Positions 13,853 through 28,952 of a DNA stretch of 64,000 nt are shown in pieces; position 1 is the first letter of the stretch; every line of letters begins with the position of its first letter. Under the pieces are notes generated by a model, which worked only from the letters and a program-made list of their open reading frames with translations, searched no databases and was not told where the DNA came from. Source of the stretch: Chamaelirium japonicum (lineage: Eukaryota > Streptophyta > Magnoliopsida > Liliales > Melanthiaceae); NCBI GenBank assembly GCA_947650365.1, contig CANTAL010000129.1:496001-560000 (forward strand), written 5' to 3'. Made by a program: the position numbers and the translations under genes.

Positions 13853-14920
13853 CGAATGAATTAGAATGGATCGTACGAATGAATTAGAATGGATACATTC
13901 GAGCGAATGAATTAGAATGGATCGTACGAATGAATTAGAATGGATCATAGGAATGAATTAGAATGGATACATTTGTGCGAATGAATTAGAATGGATACAT
14001 TCATGCGAATGAATTAGAATGGATCATACGAATGAATTAGAATGGATCATAGGAATGAATTAGAGTGGATCGTGCAAGTGAATTAGAATGGATATATTCG
14101 TGCGAATGAATTAGAATGGATCGTAGGAATGAATTAGAATGGATCATACGAATGAATTAGAATGGTTACATTCGTGCGAATGAATTAGAATGGATCGTAG
14201 GAATAAATTAGAATGGATCGTACGAATGAATTAGAATGAATCATACGAATGATTTAGAATGGATCGTGCGAATGAATTTGAATGGATCGTACGAATGAAT
14301 TAGAATGGATACATTCATGCGAATGAATTAGAATGGATCGTACGAATGAATTAGAATGGATCATACAAATGAATTAGAAAGGTTACATTTGTGAGAATGA
14401 ATTAGAATGGATCGTACGAGTGAATTAGAATGGATCGTACGAATGGATTAGAATGGATCGTACGAATGAATTAGAATGGATCATACAAATGCATTAGAAT
14501 GGATACATTCGTGCGAATGAATTAGAATGGATCGTACGAATGAATTCTAATGGATCGTGCGAATGAATTAGAATGGATCGTACGAATGAATTAGAATGGA
14601 TTGTGCGAATGAATTAGAATGGTTACATTCGTGCGAATGAATTAGAATTGATCGTACGAATGAATTAGAAGTAATCATACGAATGATTTAGAATTGATCG
14701 TGCGAATGAATTTGAATGGATCGTACGAATGAATTAGAATGGATACATTCGTGCGAATGAATTAGAATGGATCGTACGAATAAATTAGAATGGATCGTAC
14801 AAATGAATAAGAAAGGTTACATTTGTGAGAATGAATTAGAATGGATCGTACGAATGAATTAGAATGGATCATACGAATGGATTAGAATGGATCGTACAAA
14901 TGAATTAGAATGGATCGTAC

Positions 14921-16080
14921 GAATGCATTAGAATGGATACATTTGTGCGAATGAATTAGAATGGATCATACGAATGAATTCTAATGGATCGTGCGAATGA
15001 ATTTGAATGGATCGTACGAATGAATTAGAATGGATTGTGCGAATGAATTAGAATGGATCGTAGGAATGAATTAGAATGGATCGTGCGAATGAATTAGAAT
15101 GGTTATATTCGTGCGAATGAATTAGAATGGATCGTACGAATGGATTAGAATGGATCGTACGAATGAATTAGAATGGATCGTACAAATGAATTAGAAAGGT
15201 TACATTTGTGAGAATGAATTAGAATGGATCGTACGAATGGATTAGAATGGATCGTACGAATGGATTAGAAAAGTTACATTCGTGAGAATGAATTAGAATG
15301 GATCATACGAATGAGTTAGAATGGATCGTATAAATAAATTAGAATGGATCGTTTGAATGAATTAGAATGGATACATTTGTGCGAATGAATTATAATGGAT
15401 CGTGCGAAAGAATTTTAATGGATCATTCGAATGAATTAGAATGGATCATACGAATGGATTAGAATGGATCGTACGAATGAATTAGAATGGATCGTACAAA
15501 TGAATTAGAATGGTTACATTCGTGCGAATGAATTAGAATGGATCGTACGAATGAATTAAAATGGATACATTCATACGACTGAATTAGAATGGATCGTACG
15601 AATGAATTAGAATGGATCTTACGAATGAATTAGAATGGATCATTGGAATGAATTAGAATGGATCGTACAAATGAATTAGAATGGATCGTGCGAATGAATT
15701 AGACTGGATCGTACGAACGAATTAGAATGGATCGTACGAACGAATTAGAATGGATCGTATGAATGAATTCGAATGGATCGTACGAATGGATTAGAATGGA
15801 TCGTACGAACGGATCATGCGAATGAATTAGAATAGATCGTACGAATGAATTAGAATGGATCGTACGAATGAATTAGAATGGTTACATTCGTGCAAATGAA
15901 TTAGAATGGATTGTGTGAATGAATTAGAATGGATTGTGCGAATGAATTAGAATGGATCGTGCGAATGAATTAGAATGGATCGTATGAATGAATAAGAATG
16001 GATCGTACGAATGAATTAGAATGGATACATTTGAGTGAATGATTTAGAATGGATTAGAATGGATCGTACGATTGAATTAG
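14921..16080 (+). repeat. Direct duplication inside the long F block, copy 2
   Basis: Copy of 12438-13430 with the landmarks in the same order. GGATACATTTGTGCGAATG followed by a TATAATGG unit is at 15369 (12931 in copy 1), and ATACATTCATACGACTG is at 15565 (13128 in copy 1). It is about 170 bp longer than copy 1. Confidence 0.7.
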
Positions 16081-16734
16081 AATGGATCGTACGAATGAAT
16101 TAGAATGGATCGTAGAAATGAATTAGAATAGATCATACGAATGAATTTGAATGGATCGTATGAATGGATTAGAACGCATTGTACGAATGAATAAGAATGG
16201 ATCGTACGAATGGATTAGAATGGATCGTACGAATGAATTAGAACAGATCGTACGAATGAATTAGAATGGATACATTCGAGCGAATGAATTTGAATGGATC
16301 GTACGAATGAATTTGAATGGATCATAGGAATGAATTAGAATGGATCGTGCAAACGAATTAGAATGGATACATTCGTGCGAATGAATTAGAATAGATCATA
16401 GGAATGAATTAGAATGGATCGTACGAATGAATTAGAATGGTTACATTCGTGCGAATGAATTAGAATGGATCGTAGGAATGAATTAGAATAGATCGTACGA
16501 ATGAATTAGAATGGTTACATTCGTGCGAATGAATTTGAATGGATCGTACGAATGAATTAGAATGGGTCATACGAATGATTTAGAACGGATCCTGCAAATG
16601 AATTTGAATGGATCGTACAAATGAATTAGAATGGATACATTCGTGTGAATGAATTAGAATGGATCATACGAATGAATTAGAATGGATCGTGCGAATGAAT
16701 TAGAATGGATCGTATGAATAAATTAGAATGGATA

Positions 16735-16950
16735 CATTTGTACGAATAAATTAGAATGGATTGTACAACTGAATTAGAATGGATACATTCTTGCGAATAA
16801 ATTAGAATGGATACATTTGTACGAATAAATTAGAATGGATTGTACGAATGAATTAGAATGGATACATTCTTGCGAATAAATTAGAATGGATCGTATATTC
16901 GTGCAAATAAATTAGAATGGATCATACGAATGAATTAGAATGGATCATAC
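16735..16950 (+). repeat. TATATTCGTGC / GAATAAATTAG module
   Basis: A two-fold local repeat of about 79 bp (28-mer with ATACATTTGTAC, GAATAAATTAG core, GATTGTAC unit, 28-mer with CATTCTTGCG), then a unit with linker ATCGTATATTCGTGC. The same series occurs once at about 25925-26060. Its last part (ATCGTATATTCGTGCAAATA) recurs at about 62060-62110. All three are in F orientation. Confidence 0.72.
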
Positions 16951-17302
16951 GAATGAATTAGAATGGATACATTCTAATTCATTCGTAAGTTCCATTCTAA
17001 TTCATTCGCACGATCCATTCTAATTCATTCGTATGATCCATTCTAATTCATTCCTACGATCTATTCTAATTCATTCGCTCGAATCTATCCATTCTAATTT
17101 ATTTGTTTGATCCATTCTAATTCATTTGTACGATCCATTCTAATTCATTCTCACGAATGTAACCTTTCTAATTCATTTGTATGATCCATTCTAATTCATT
17201 CGTACGATCCATTCTAATCCATTCGTACGATCCATTCTAATCCATTCGTTCGATCCATTCTAATCCATTCGTACGATCCATTCTAATTCATTCGTACGAT
17301 CC

Positions 17303-17621
17303 ATTCTAATTCATTCTCACAAATGTAACCTTTCTAATTCATTTGTATGATCCATTCTAATTCATTCGTACGATCCATTCTAATCCATTCGTACGGTCTA
17401 TTCTAATCCATTCGTACGATCCATTCTAATTCATTCGCACGAATGTAACCATTCTAATTCATTCGTACTATCCATTCTAATTCTTTCCTACGATCCATTC
17501 TAATTCATTCGCACGAATGTATACATTCTAATTCATTTGCACGATCCATTCTAATTCATTCCTATGATCTATTCTAATTCATTCGTATGATGCATTCTAA
17601 TTCATTCGCTCGAATGTATCC
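17303..17621 (-). repeat. Inverted higher-order repeat core (319 bp)
   Basis: Markers at 17330 (AACC of the CACAAATG 28-mer) and 17621 (GTATCC of the GCTCG 28-mer) are 291 bp apart, as in the other copies. The preceding 28-mer of CACGAATG type ends at 17164, 166 bp away. The forward repeat has 143 bp there, so this copy has one extra 23-mer. Confidence 0.83.
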
Positions 17622-20600
17622 ATTCTAATTCATTCGTACGATCCATTCTAATTCGTTCATACGATCCATTCTAATTCGTTCGTACGATCCATTCTAATTC
17701 GTTCGTACGATCCATTCTAATTCATTCGTACGATCCATTCTAATTCATTCGTACGATCCATTCTAATCCATTCGTACGATCCATTCTAATTCATTCGTAT
17801 GATCTATTCTAATTCACTCGAATGATCCATTCTAATTCATTCGTACGATCTATTCTAATTCATTCGCTCGAATGTATCCATTCTAATTTATTCGTACGAT
17901 CCATTCTAATTCATTCATACGATCCATTCTAATTCATTCTCATGAATGTAACCTTTCAAATTCATTTGTATGTATCCATTCAAATTCATTCGTACGATCC
18001 ATTCTAATTCATTCGCACGATCCATTCTAATTCATTCGTATGATCCATTCTAATTCATTCGCACGATCCATTCTAATTCATTCGCACGAATGTATCCATT
18101 CTAATGCATTTGTACGATTCATTCTAATTCATTCACACGATCCATTCTAATTCATTCGTAAGATCCATTCTAATTCATTCGTCCGATCCATTCTAATTCA
18201 TTCGCACGAATGTATCCATTCTAATTCATTCGTACAATCCATTCTAATTTATTCGCACGATCCATTCTAATTCATTCATACGATCCATTCTAATTCATTC
18301 GTACGATCCATTCTAATTCATTCGCACGAATGTAACCATTCTAATTCATTCGTACGATCCATTCTAATTCATTCCTACGATCCATTCTAATCCATTCGCA
18401 CGAATGTATCCATTCTAATTCATTTGCACGATCCATTCTAATTCATTCCTATGATCCATTCTAATTTATTCGTACGATCCATTCTAATTCATTCACTCCA
18501 ATATATCCATTCTAATTCATTCGTACGATCCATTCTAATTCATTTGTACGATCCATTCTAATTCATTCTCACGAATGAAACATTTCTGATTCATTTGTAT
18601 GATCCATTTTAATTCATTCATATGATCCATTCTAATCCAATCGTACGATCCATTCTAATTCATTCGCACGAATGTAACCATTCAAATTCATTCGTACGAT
18701 CCATTCTAATTCATTCCTACGATCCATTCTAATTCATTCGCACGAATGTATCCATTCTAATTCGTTTGCACGATCCATTCTAATTCATTCCTATGATCCA
18801 TTCTAATTCATTCGTACGATCCATTCTAATTCATTCGCTCGAATGTATCCGTTCTAATTCATTCGTACGATCCATTCTAATTTGTTCGTACGATCCATTC
18901 TAATTCGTTCGTACGATCCATTCTAATTCATTCATACGATCCATTCTAATTCATTCGCACGAAAGTATCCATTCTAATGCTTTTGTACGATTTATTCTAA
19001 TTCATTCGCACGATCCATTCTAATTCATTCGTTTGATCCATTCTTATTCATTCATACGATCCATTCTAATTTATATGCACGAATATACGATCCATTATAA
19101 TTTATTCGCTAGAATGTATCCATTCTAATTCATTCGTACAATCCATTCTAATTTATTCATACGATCCATTCTAATCCATTCGTACGATCCATTCTAATCC
19201 ATTCATACGATCCATTCTAATCCATTCGTATGATCCATTCTAATTCATTTGTACGATCCATTTTAATTCATTCGCATGATCCATTCTAATTCATTCGTAT
19301 GATACATTCATACGACTGAATTAGAATGGATCGTACGAATGAATTAGAATGGATACATTCGAGTGAATGAATTAGAATGGATCGTACGAATGAATTAGAA
19401 TGGATCATAGGAATGAATTAGAATGGATCCACCGAATGAGTTAGAATGGATCGTACGAATGGATTAGAATGGATCATACGATTGAATTAGAATGGATCGT
19501 ACGAATGAATTAGAATGGATCGTACGAACGAATTAGAATGGATCATAGGAATGAATTAGAATAGATCGTGCAAATGAATTATAATGGATCGTGCGAATGA
19601 ATTAGAATGAATCGTACGAATGCATTAGAATAGATCCACCGAATGAGTTAGAATTGATCATACGAATGAATTAGAATGGATCGTACGAATGGATTAGAAT
19701 GGATCGTACGAATGGATTAGAATGGATCGTACGAATGAATTAGAATGAATCGTACGAATACATTAGAATGGATCGTACGAATGAATTAGAATGAATTGTA
19801 CGAACGAATTAGAATGGATCGTACGAACGAATTAGAATGGATCGTATGAACGAATTAGAACGGATCGTACGAATGAATTAGAATGGATACATTCGAGCGA
19901 ATGAATTAGAATGGATCGTACGACAATTCTAATTCATTCGCACGATCCATTCTAATTCATTCTCACGAATGTAACCTTTCTAATTCATTTGTATGATCCA
20001 TTCTAATTCATTCGTACGATCCATTCTAATCCATTCGTACGATCCATTCCTATTCATTCGTACGATTCATTCTAATTTATTCACACGATACATTCTAATT
20101 CATTCGCACGATCCATTCTAATTCATTCGCACGAATGTATCCATTCTAATTTATTTGTACGATCCATTCTAATCCATTCGTACGATCCATTCTAATCCAT
20201 TCGTACGATCCATTCTAATTCATTCGCATGATCTATTCTAATTCATTCGTATTATCCATTCTTGTTCATTCGCACGATCTATTCAAATTCATTCGCACGA
20301 TCCATTCTAATTCATTCGTACGATCCATTCTAATTCATTTGTACGATCCATTCTAATTCATTCGCACGATCCATTCTAATTCATTCACATGATCCATTCT
20401 AATTCATTCGTACGTTCCATTCTAATTCATTCATACGATCTATTCAAATTCATTTGCACGAATGTATCCATTCTAATTCATTCGCACAATACAATCTAAT
20501 TCAAACATACGATCCATTCTAATTCATTCATATTATGTATTCTAATTCATTCGTATGATTCATTCTAATTCATTCCTACGATCTATTCTAATTCATTCGT

Positions 20601-23600
20601 ATGATCCAGTCTAATTCATTCGTACGAATATATCCATTCTAATTCATTCGTACGATCCGTTCTATTTCATTCGTACGATCCATTCTGATTTATTCGTACG
20701 ATCCATTCAAATTCATTCGTACGATCCATTCTAATCCATTCGTATGATCTAATTCTAATTCATTCGTACGATCCATTCTAATTCGTTCGTTTGATCCATT
20801 CTAATTTATTCGTATGATACATTCGTGAGAATGAATTAGAATGGATCGTACGAATAAATTAGAATGGATACATTCGTGCGAATGAACTAGAATGGATCGT
20901 ACAAATGAATTAGAATGGATCGTACGAATGAATTAGAATGGATCATGCGAATGAATTAGAATGGATTGTACGAATGAATTAGAATGGATATATTTGTGCG
21001 AATGAATTAGAATGGATCGTGCGAATGAATTAGAATGGATCGTACGAATGGATTAGAATGGATCGTACGAATGAATTAGAATGGATCGTACGAACGAATT
21101 ATAATGGATCGTGCGAATGAATTAGAATGGATTGTACGAATGAATTAAAATGGATACATTTGTGCGAATGAATTAGAATGGATCATACGATTGAATTTGA
21201 ATGGATCGTAAGAATGAATTAGAATGGATACATTTGTGCGAAATAATTAGAATGGATCGTACGAATGAATTAGAATGGATCGTACGAATGAATTAGAATG
21301 GATCTTGCGATTGAATTAGAATAGATCGTACGAATGAATTATAATGGATACATTCGTGCGAATGAACTAGAATGGATACATACATTCATGCGAATGAATT
21401 AGAATGGATCGTATGAATGAGTTAGAATGGATCATATGAATGAATTAGAATGGATTGCATGAATGAATTAGAATGGATCATACGAATGAATTGGAATGGA
21501 TCGTACGAATGAATTAGAATGGATACATTCATGCAAATAAATTAGAATGGATCGTGCGAATGAATTAAAATGGATCATACGAATGTATTACAATGGATAT
21601 ATTCGTGCGAATGAATTAGAATGGATCGTAGGAATGAATTAGAATGGATCGTACGAATGAATTAGAATGGATCATAGGAATGAATTAGAATGGATCATGC
21701 AAATGAATTAGAATGGATCGTATGAAGGAATAACAATGGATCGTACGAATGAATTAGAATGGATACATTTGTGCGAATGAATTAGAATGGATACATTCGT
21801 GCGAATGAATTAGAATGAATCATACGAATGAATTAGAATGGATCATAGGAATGAATTAGAATGGATCGTGCAAATGAATTAGAATGGACACATTCGTGCG
21901 AATGAATAAGAATGGATCATAGGAATGAATTAGAATGGATCGTACGAATGAATTAGAATGGTTACATTCGTGCGAATGAATTAGAATGGATCGTAGGAAT
22001 GAATTAGAATGGATCGTACGAATGAATTAGAATAGTTACATTCGTGCAAATGAATTAGAATAGATCGTACGAATGAATTAGAATGAATCATACGAATGAA
22101 TTAGAATGGATCATGCGAATGAATTTGAATGGATCGTACGAATGAATTAGAATGGATACATTCGTGCAAATGAATTAGAACGGATCGGACGAATGAATTA
22201 GAATGGATCGTGCGAATGAATTAGAATAGATCGTGTGAATGAATTAGAATGGATCATACAAATGAATTAGAGAGGTTACATTCGTGAGAATGAATTAGAA
22301 TGGATCGTACGAATGAATTAGAATGGATCATGCGAATGAATTAGAATGGATCATACGAATGAATTAGAATGGATCGTATGAATGAATTATAATGGATCGT
22401 ACGAATGGATTAAAATGGATCGTACGAATGGATTAGAATGGATCGTACGAATGGATTAGAATGGATCATACAAATGGATTAGAATGGATCGTACAAATGA
22501 ATTAGAATGGATCGAACGACTGGATTAGAATGGATCGTACGAATGAATTAGAATGGATCGTACGAATGAATTAGAATGGATCGAATGAATGAATTAGAAT
22601 GGATACATTCGAGCGAATGAATTAGAATAGATCATAAGAATGAATTAGAATGTATCGTACAAATAAATTAGAATGGATCGTACGAATGGATTAGAATGGA
22701 TCGTACGAATGGATTAGAATGGATCGTACGAATGAATTAGATCGTACGAATGAATTAGAATGGATCGTATGAATGAATTAAAATGGATAGAATGGATCGT
22801 ACAAATGAATTAGATCGTACGAATGGATAAGAATGGATCATACAAATGAATTAGAATGGATCGAACGACTGAATTAGAATGGATCGTACGAATGAATTAG
22901 AATGGATCGTACGAATGAATTAGAATGGATCGAACGAATGAATTAGAATGGATACATTCGAGTGAATGAATTATAATAGATCATAGGAATGAATTAGAAT
23001 CGATCGTACGAATGAATTAGAATGGATCGTACGAATGGATTACAATGGATCGTACGAATGAATTAGATCGTACGAATGAATTAGAATGGATCGTACAAAT
23101 GAATTAGAAAGGTTACATTTGTGAGAATGAATTAGAATTGATCGTACGATTCATTCTAATTCATTCGTACGATCAATTCAAATTCATTCGCACGATCCAT
23201 TCTTATTCATTTGCACGATCCATTCTAATTTATTTGTACGATCCATTCTAATTCATTCGCACGATCCATTCTAATTCATTCATATGATCCATTCTAAATC
23301 ATTCGCACGAATGTATCAATTCTAATGCATTCGTACGATTCATTCTAATTCATTCGCACGATCTATTCTAATTCATTCCTACGATCTATTCTAATTCATT
23401 CGCTCGAATGTATCCATTCTAATTCATTCGTTCGATCCATTCTAATTCATTTGTACGATCCATTCTAATTCATTCGTATGATCCATTCTAACTCATTCGT
23501 ACGATCCATTCTAATTCATTCTCACCAATGTAACCTTTCTAATTTATTTGTATGATCCATTCTAATTCATTCGTACGATCCATTCTAACCCATTCGTACG

Positions 23601-23754
23601 ATCCATTCTAATCCATTCGTACGATCCATTCTAATTCATTCGTACGATCCATTCTAATTCATTCTTACAAATGTAACCTTTCTAATTCATTTGTATGATC
23701 CATTCTAATTCATTCGTACGATCCATTCTAGTCCATTCGTACGACCCATTCTAA

Positions 23755-23790
23755 TTCATTCGTACGATACATTCGAGCGATCCATTCTAA
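23755..23790. repeat. Irregular joint with F-type 28-mer linker inside R sequence
   Basis: GATACATTCGAGCGATCC occurs in an R block. The linker GATACATTCGAGC has F polarity but is followed by an R core. The surrounding inverted higher-order repeat measures 202 bp between markers at 23678 and 23880, where intact copies have 291 bp. A rearrangement removed about 89 bp here. Confidence 0.7.
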
Positions 23791-26538
23791 TTCATTTGCA
23801 CGATCCATTCTAATTCATTCCTATGATCTATTCTAATTTATTCATACGATCCATTCTAATTCATTCGCTCGAATGTATCCATTCTAATTCATTCGTACGA
23901 TCCATTCTAATTCGTTCATACGATCCATTCTAATTCGTTCGTACGATCCATTCTAATTCGTTCGTACGATCCATTCTAATTCATTCGCACGATCTATTCT
24001 AATTCATTTATATGATCCATTCTAATACATTCGTATGATCAATTCTAATTCATTCGCACGATCCATTCTAATTCATTCTCACGAATGTAACCTTTCTATT
24101 TCATTTGTATGATCCATTCAAATTCATTCGTACGATCCATTCTAATCCATTCGTACGATCCATTCTAATTCAATTTGTGCAAACCATTCAAATTCATTCA
24201 CACAAATGTATCCATTCTAATTCATTCGTATGATCCATTCTAATTCATTCGCACGAATGTATCCATTCTAATGCATTTGTACGATCCATTCTAATTCATT
24301 CGCACGATCTATTCTAATTCATTCGTATGATCAATTCTAATTCATTCGCACGATCCATTCTAATTCATTCTTATGATCTAATTCATTCGTACGATCCATT
24401 CTAATTCATTCGTACGATCGATTCTAATTCATTCGCACGATCCATTCTAATTCATTTGCATGAATGTATCCATTCTAATTTATTCGTATGATCCATACTT
24501 ATTCATTCGTACGATCCATTCTAATTCATTCGCACGAATATATCCATTCTAATTCATTCGTACGATCCTTTCTAATTCATTCGCATGATCCATTCTAATT
24601 CTTTCATATGATCCATTCTAATTCATTCGCACGAATGTATCCATTCTAGTTCATTCGTACGCTTCATTGTAATTCATTCGTATGCTCCATTCTTATTCAT
24701 CGCACAAATATATCCATTCTAATTTATTCGTACGATCCATTCAAATTCAATCGTATGATGCATTCTAATTCATTCGCACGATCAATTCTAATTGATTCGT
24801 CCGATCCATTCTAATTCATTCGCACGAATGTATCCATTCTAATTCATTCATACGATCCATTCTAATTCATTCGCATGATCCATTCTAACTCATTCGGTGG
24901 ATCCATTCTAATTTATTCGTACGATCCATTCTAATTCATTCACACGATCCATTCTAATTTATTCGTACGATCCATTCTAATTCATTCGTATGATCTATTC
25001 TAATTCATTCACATGATCCATTCTAATTCATTCGTATGATCCATTCTAATTTATTCGTACAATCCATTCAAATTCATTCGTACGATGCAATCTAATTCAT
25101 TCGCACAAATGTATCTATTCTAATCCATTCGTACAATGCGTTCTAATCCATTCGTATGATCCATTCTAATTCATTCGTATGATCAATTCTAATTTATTCG
25201 CATGATCCATTCTAATTCATTCGTACGATCCATTCTAATTCATTCGCACGAATGTAACCATTCTAATTCATTCGTACGATCCATTCTAATTCATTCGTAC
25301 AATCCATTCTAATTCATTCGTACGATCCATTCTAATTCATTCGCACGAATGTATCCATTCGAATTCATTCTAATTCATTCGTACGATCCATTCTATTGCA
25401 TTCGTACAATTCATTCTAATTCATTCGCACGATCCATTCTAATTCATTCGTACGATCCATTCTAATTCATTCTCACGAATGTAACCTTTCTAATTCATTT
25501 GTATGATCCATTCTAATTCTTTCGTACGATCCATTCTAATCCATTCGTACGATCCATTGTAATTCATTCATACAATCCATTCAGATTCATTCGCACAAAT
25601 GTATCCATTCAAATTCATTCGTACGATCCATTCTAATTAATTCGCACGATCCATTCTAATTCAGTCGTATGAATGTATCCATTTTAATTCATTCGTACGA
25701 TCCATTCTAATTCGTATGATCCATTCTAATCCATTCGTACGATCCATTCTAATCCATTCGTGCGATCCATTCTAATTCATTCGTACGATCTATTCTAATT
25801 CATTCCTACGATCCATTCTAATTCATTCGCACGAATGTATCCATTCTAATTCATTCCTATGATCCATTCTAATTCATTCTAATGAATTAGAATAAATCGT
25901 ACGAATGAATTAGAATGGTTCGTACAAATGAATTAGAATGGATACATTTGTACGAATAAATTAGAATGGATTGTATGAATGAATTAGAATGGATACATTC
26001 TTGCGAATAAATTAGAATGGATCGTATATTCGTGAAAATAAATTCGAATGGATCATACGAATGAATTAGAATGGATCGTGCGAATGAATTAGAATGAATC
26101 GTACGAATGCATTAGAATGGATCGTATGAATGAATTAGAATGAATCGTACGATCCATTCTAATTCATTCGTCCGATCCATTCTAATTCATTCACATGATT
26201 GTATCCATTCTAATTCATTCGTACAATCCATTCTAATTCATTCGCATGATCCATTCTAATTCATTCGTATAATCCATTCTAATTCATTCCTACGATCTAT
26301 TCCAATTCATTCGCTCGAATGTATCCATTCTAATTCATTCGTTCGATCCATTCTTATTCATTCGTACGATCCATTCAAATTCATTCGCATGATCCATTCT
26401 AATTCATTCGTACGATCCATTCTAATTCATTCTCATGAATGTAACCTTTCTAATTCATTTGTATGATCCATTCTAATTCATTCGTACGATCCATTCTAAT
26501 CCATTCGTACGATCCATTCTAATCCATTCGTACGATCC

Positions 26539-26857
26539 ATTCTAATTCATTCTCACAAATGTAACCTTTCTAATTCATTTGTACGATCCATTCTAATGCA
26601 TTCGTACGATCCATTCTAATCCATTCGTATGATCCATTCAAATCCATTCGTACGATCCATTCTAATTCATTTGCACGAATGTAACCATTCTAATTCATTC
26701 GTACGATCCATTCTAATTCATTACTACGATCCATTCTAATTCATTCGCACGAATGTATCCATTCTAATTCATTTGCACGATTCATTCTAATTCATTCCTA
26801 TGATCCATTCTAATTCATTCGTACGATCCATTCTAATTTATTTGCTCGAATGTATCC
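26539..26857 (-). repeat. Inverted higher-order repeat core (319 bp)
   Basis: Markers at 26566 and 26857 are 291 bp apart. The preceding CATGAATG-type 28-mer ends at 26446, 120 bp away, one 23-mer fewer than the 143 bp of the forward type copy. Confidence 0.83.
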
Positions 26858-27266
26858 ATTCTAATTCATTCGTACGATCCTTTCTAATTCGTTCATATGA
26901 TCCATTCTAATTCCTTCGTAAAATCCATTCTAATTCATTCGTACGATCCATTCGTACGATCCATTCTAATTCATTTATACAAATGAATTAGAATGGATCA
27001 TATGAATGAATAAGAATGGATCGTACGAATGAATTAGAATGGATCGTGCGAATGAATTAGAATGAATCGTACGAATGAATTAGAATGGATACATTCGAGT
27101 GAATGAATTAGAATGGATCATAGGAATGAATTAGAATGGATCGTACAAATGAATTAGAATGGATACATTCGTGCGAATGAATTAGAATGGATCGTAGGAA
27201 TGAATTAGAATGGACCGTACGAATGAATTAGAAAGGATCGTGCGAATGAATTAGAATTGATCATAT

Positions 27267-27308
27267 GAATGAATTAGAATGGATCGTACGATCCATTCTA
27301 ATTCATTC
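27267..27308. repeat. Perfect 42-bp palindrome, F to R
   Basis: Centred between 27287 and 27288 in GGATCGTACGATCC, with 21-bp arms exactly complementary. This is the longest perfect palindrome I verified base by base. Confidence 0.92.
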
Positions 27309-28904
27309 GCACGATCCATTCTAATTCATTCGTACGATCCATTCTAATTCATTCGCACGAATGTAACCATTCTATATCATTCGTACGATCCATTCTAATT
27401 CATTCCTACGATCCATTCTAATTCATTCGCACGAATGTATCCATTCTAATTCATTTGCACGATCCATTCTAATTCATTTCTATGATCCATTCTAATTCAT
27501 TCGTACGATCCATTCTAATTCATTCGCTCGAATGTATCCATTCTAATTCATTCGTACGATCCATTCTAATTCGTTCATACGATCCATTCTAATTTGTTCG
27601 TACGATCCATTCTAATTCGTTCGTACGATCCATTCTAATTCATTCGCACGTTCTATTCTAATTCATTCGTACGATCCATTCTAATCCATTCGAATGATCA
27701 AATCTAATTCATTCGCATGATCCATTCTAATTCATTATCACGAATGTAACCTTTCTAATTCATTTGTATGATCCATTCTAATTCATTCATACGATCCATT
27801 CTAATCCATTCGTACGATCCATTCTAATTCAATTTGTGCAATCCATTCAAATTCATTCGCACAAATGTATCCATTCTAATTCATTCGTATGATCCATTCT
27901 AATTCTTTCGCACGAATGTATCCATTCTAATGCGTTCATACGATCCATTCTAATCCATTCGTACGATCCATTCTAATTCATTCGCATGATCCATTCTAAT
28001 TCATTCGTACGATCCATTCTAATTCATTCTCACGAATGTAACCTTTCTAATTCATTTATATGATCCATTCTAATTCATTCGTACGATCCATTCTAATCCA
28101 TTCATACGATCCATTCTAATCCATTCGTACGATCTATTCTAATCCATTCGTACGATCCATTCTAATTCACTCGTACGATCCATTCTAATTCATTCTCACA
28201 ATTTTAACCTTTCTAATTCATTCGTACGATCCATTCTAATCTACTCGTACGATCCATTCTAATCCATTCGTACGATCCATTCTAATTCATTCACATGAAT
28301 GTAACCATTCTAATTCATTTGTACGATCCATTCTAATTCATTCCTACGATCCATTCTAATTTATTCGCACGAATGTATCCATTCTAATTCATTTGCACGA
28401 TCCATTCTAATTCATTCCTATGATCCATTCTAATTCATTCGTACGATCCATTCTAATTCAGTCGCTCGAATGTATCCATTCTAATTCATTCGTAAGATCT
28501 ATTCTAATTCATTCACACAGTTCATGCAGATTCATTCGCACAAATGTATCCATTCAAATTCATTCATACGATCCATTCTAATTAACTCGCACGATCTATT
28601 CTAATTCAGTCGTATGAATGTATCCATTTTAATTCATTCGTACGATCCATTCTAATTCATTCGTACGATCTAATTCATTCGTACGATCCATTCTAATTCA
28701 TTCATACGATCGATTCTAATTTATTTGCACGATCCATTCTAATTTATTCGTTCAAATATATCCATTCTAATTCATTCGTACGATCCATTCTATTTCATTC
28801 GCACGATCCATTCTAATTCATTCGTACGATCCATTCTAATTCATTCGTATGATCAATTCTAATTCATTCGTACAATCCATTATAATTCGGTCGTATGAAT
28901 GTAT

Positions 28905-28952
28905 CATACGAATGAATTATAATGGATCATGCGAATGAATTAAAATGGATCG
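28905..28952 (+). repeat. Two-unit F island within R array
   Basis: About 48 bp of F sequence between R blocks. It ends at GGATCGCTCC, where the R sequence resumes in the middle of a CGCTCC-linker module. Confidence 0.8.

Larger units (their letters stand above)
9199..16970 (+). repeat. Mosaic region 2: nearly uniform F array with longest uninterrupted block
   Basis: Two F blocks, 9199-10831 and 10934-16970, are separated by an R island of only about 100 bp (10832-10933). The second block, about 6.0 kb, is the longest single-orientation run in the window. The start at 9199 is a compact palindromic switch, TTCTAATTAGAA. The cassette of linkers CGAGCG, CGTACG, CATAGG, GTGCAA then 28-mer CATTCGTGCG recurs from 9441 and, with variations, from 9973, 10483, 13372, 13891 and about 16268. 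Confidence 0.9.
16971..25880. repeat. Mosaic region 3: long R blocks with two F inserts
   Basis: Block map: R 16971-19305, F 19306-19922, R 19923-20815, F 20816-23145, R 23146-25880. The first R block carries a reverse copy of the higher-order repeat at 17303-17621 and at least one related copy near 18.3-18.9 kb. The second F block contains several 18-bp units (GAATTAGATCGTACG type) near 22738, 22812 and 23066. An atypical joint with an F-type 28-mer linker inside R sequence lies near 23767. Confidence 0.88.
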
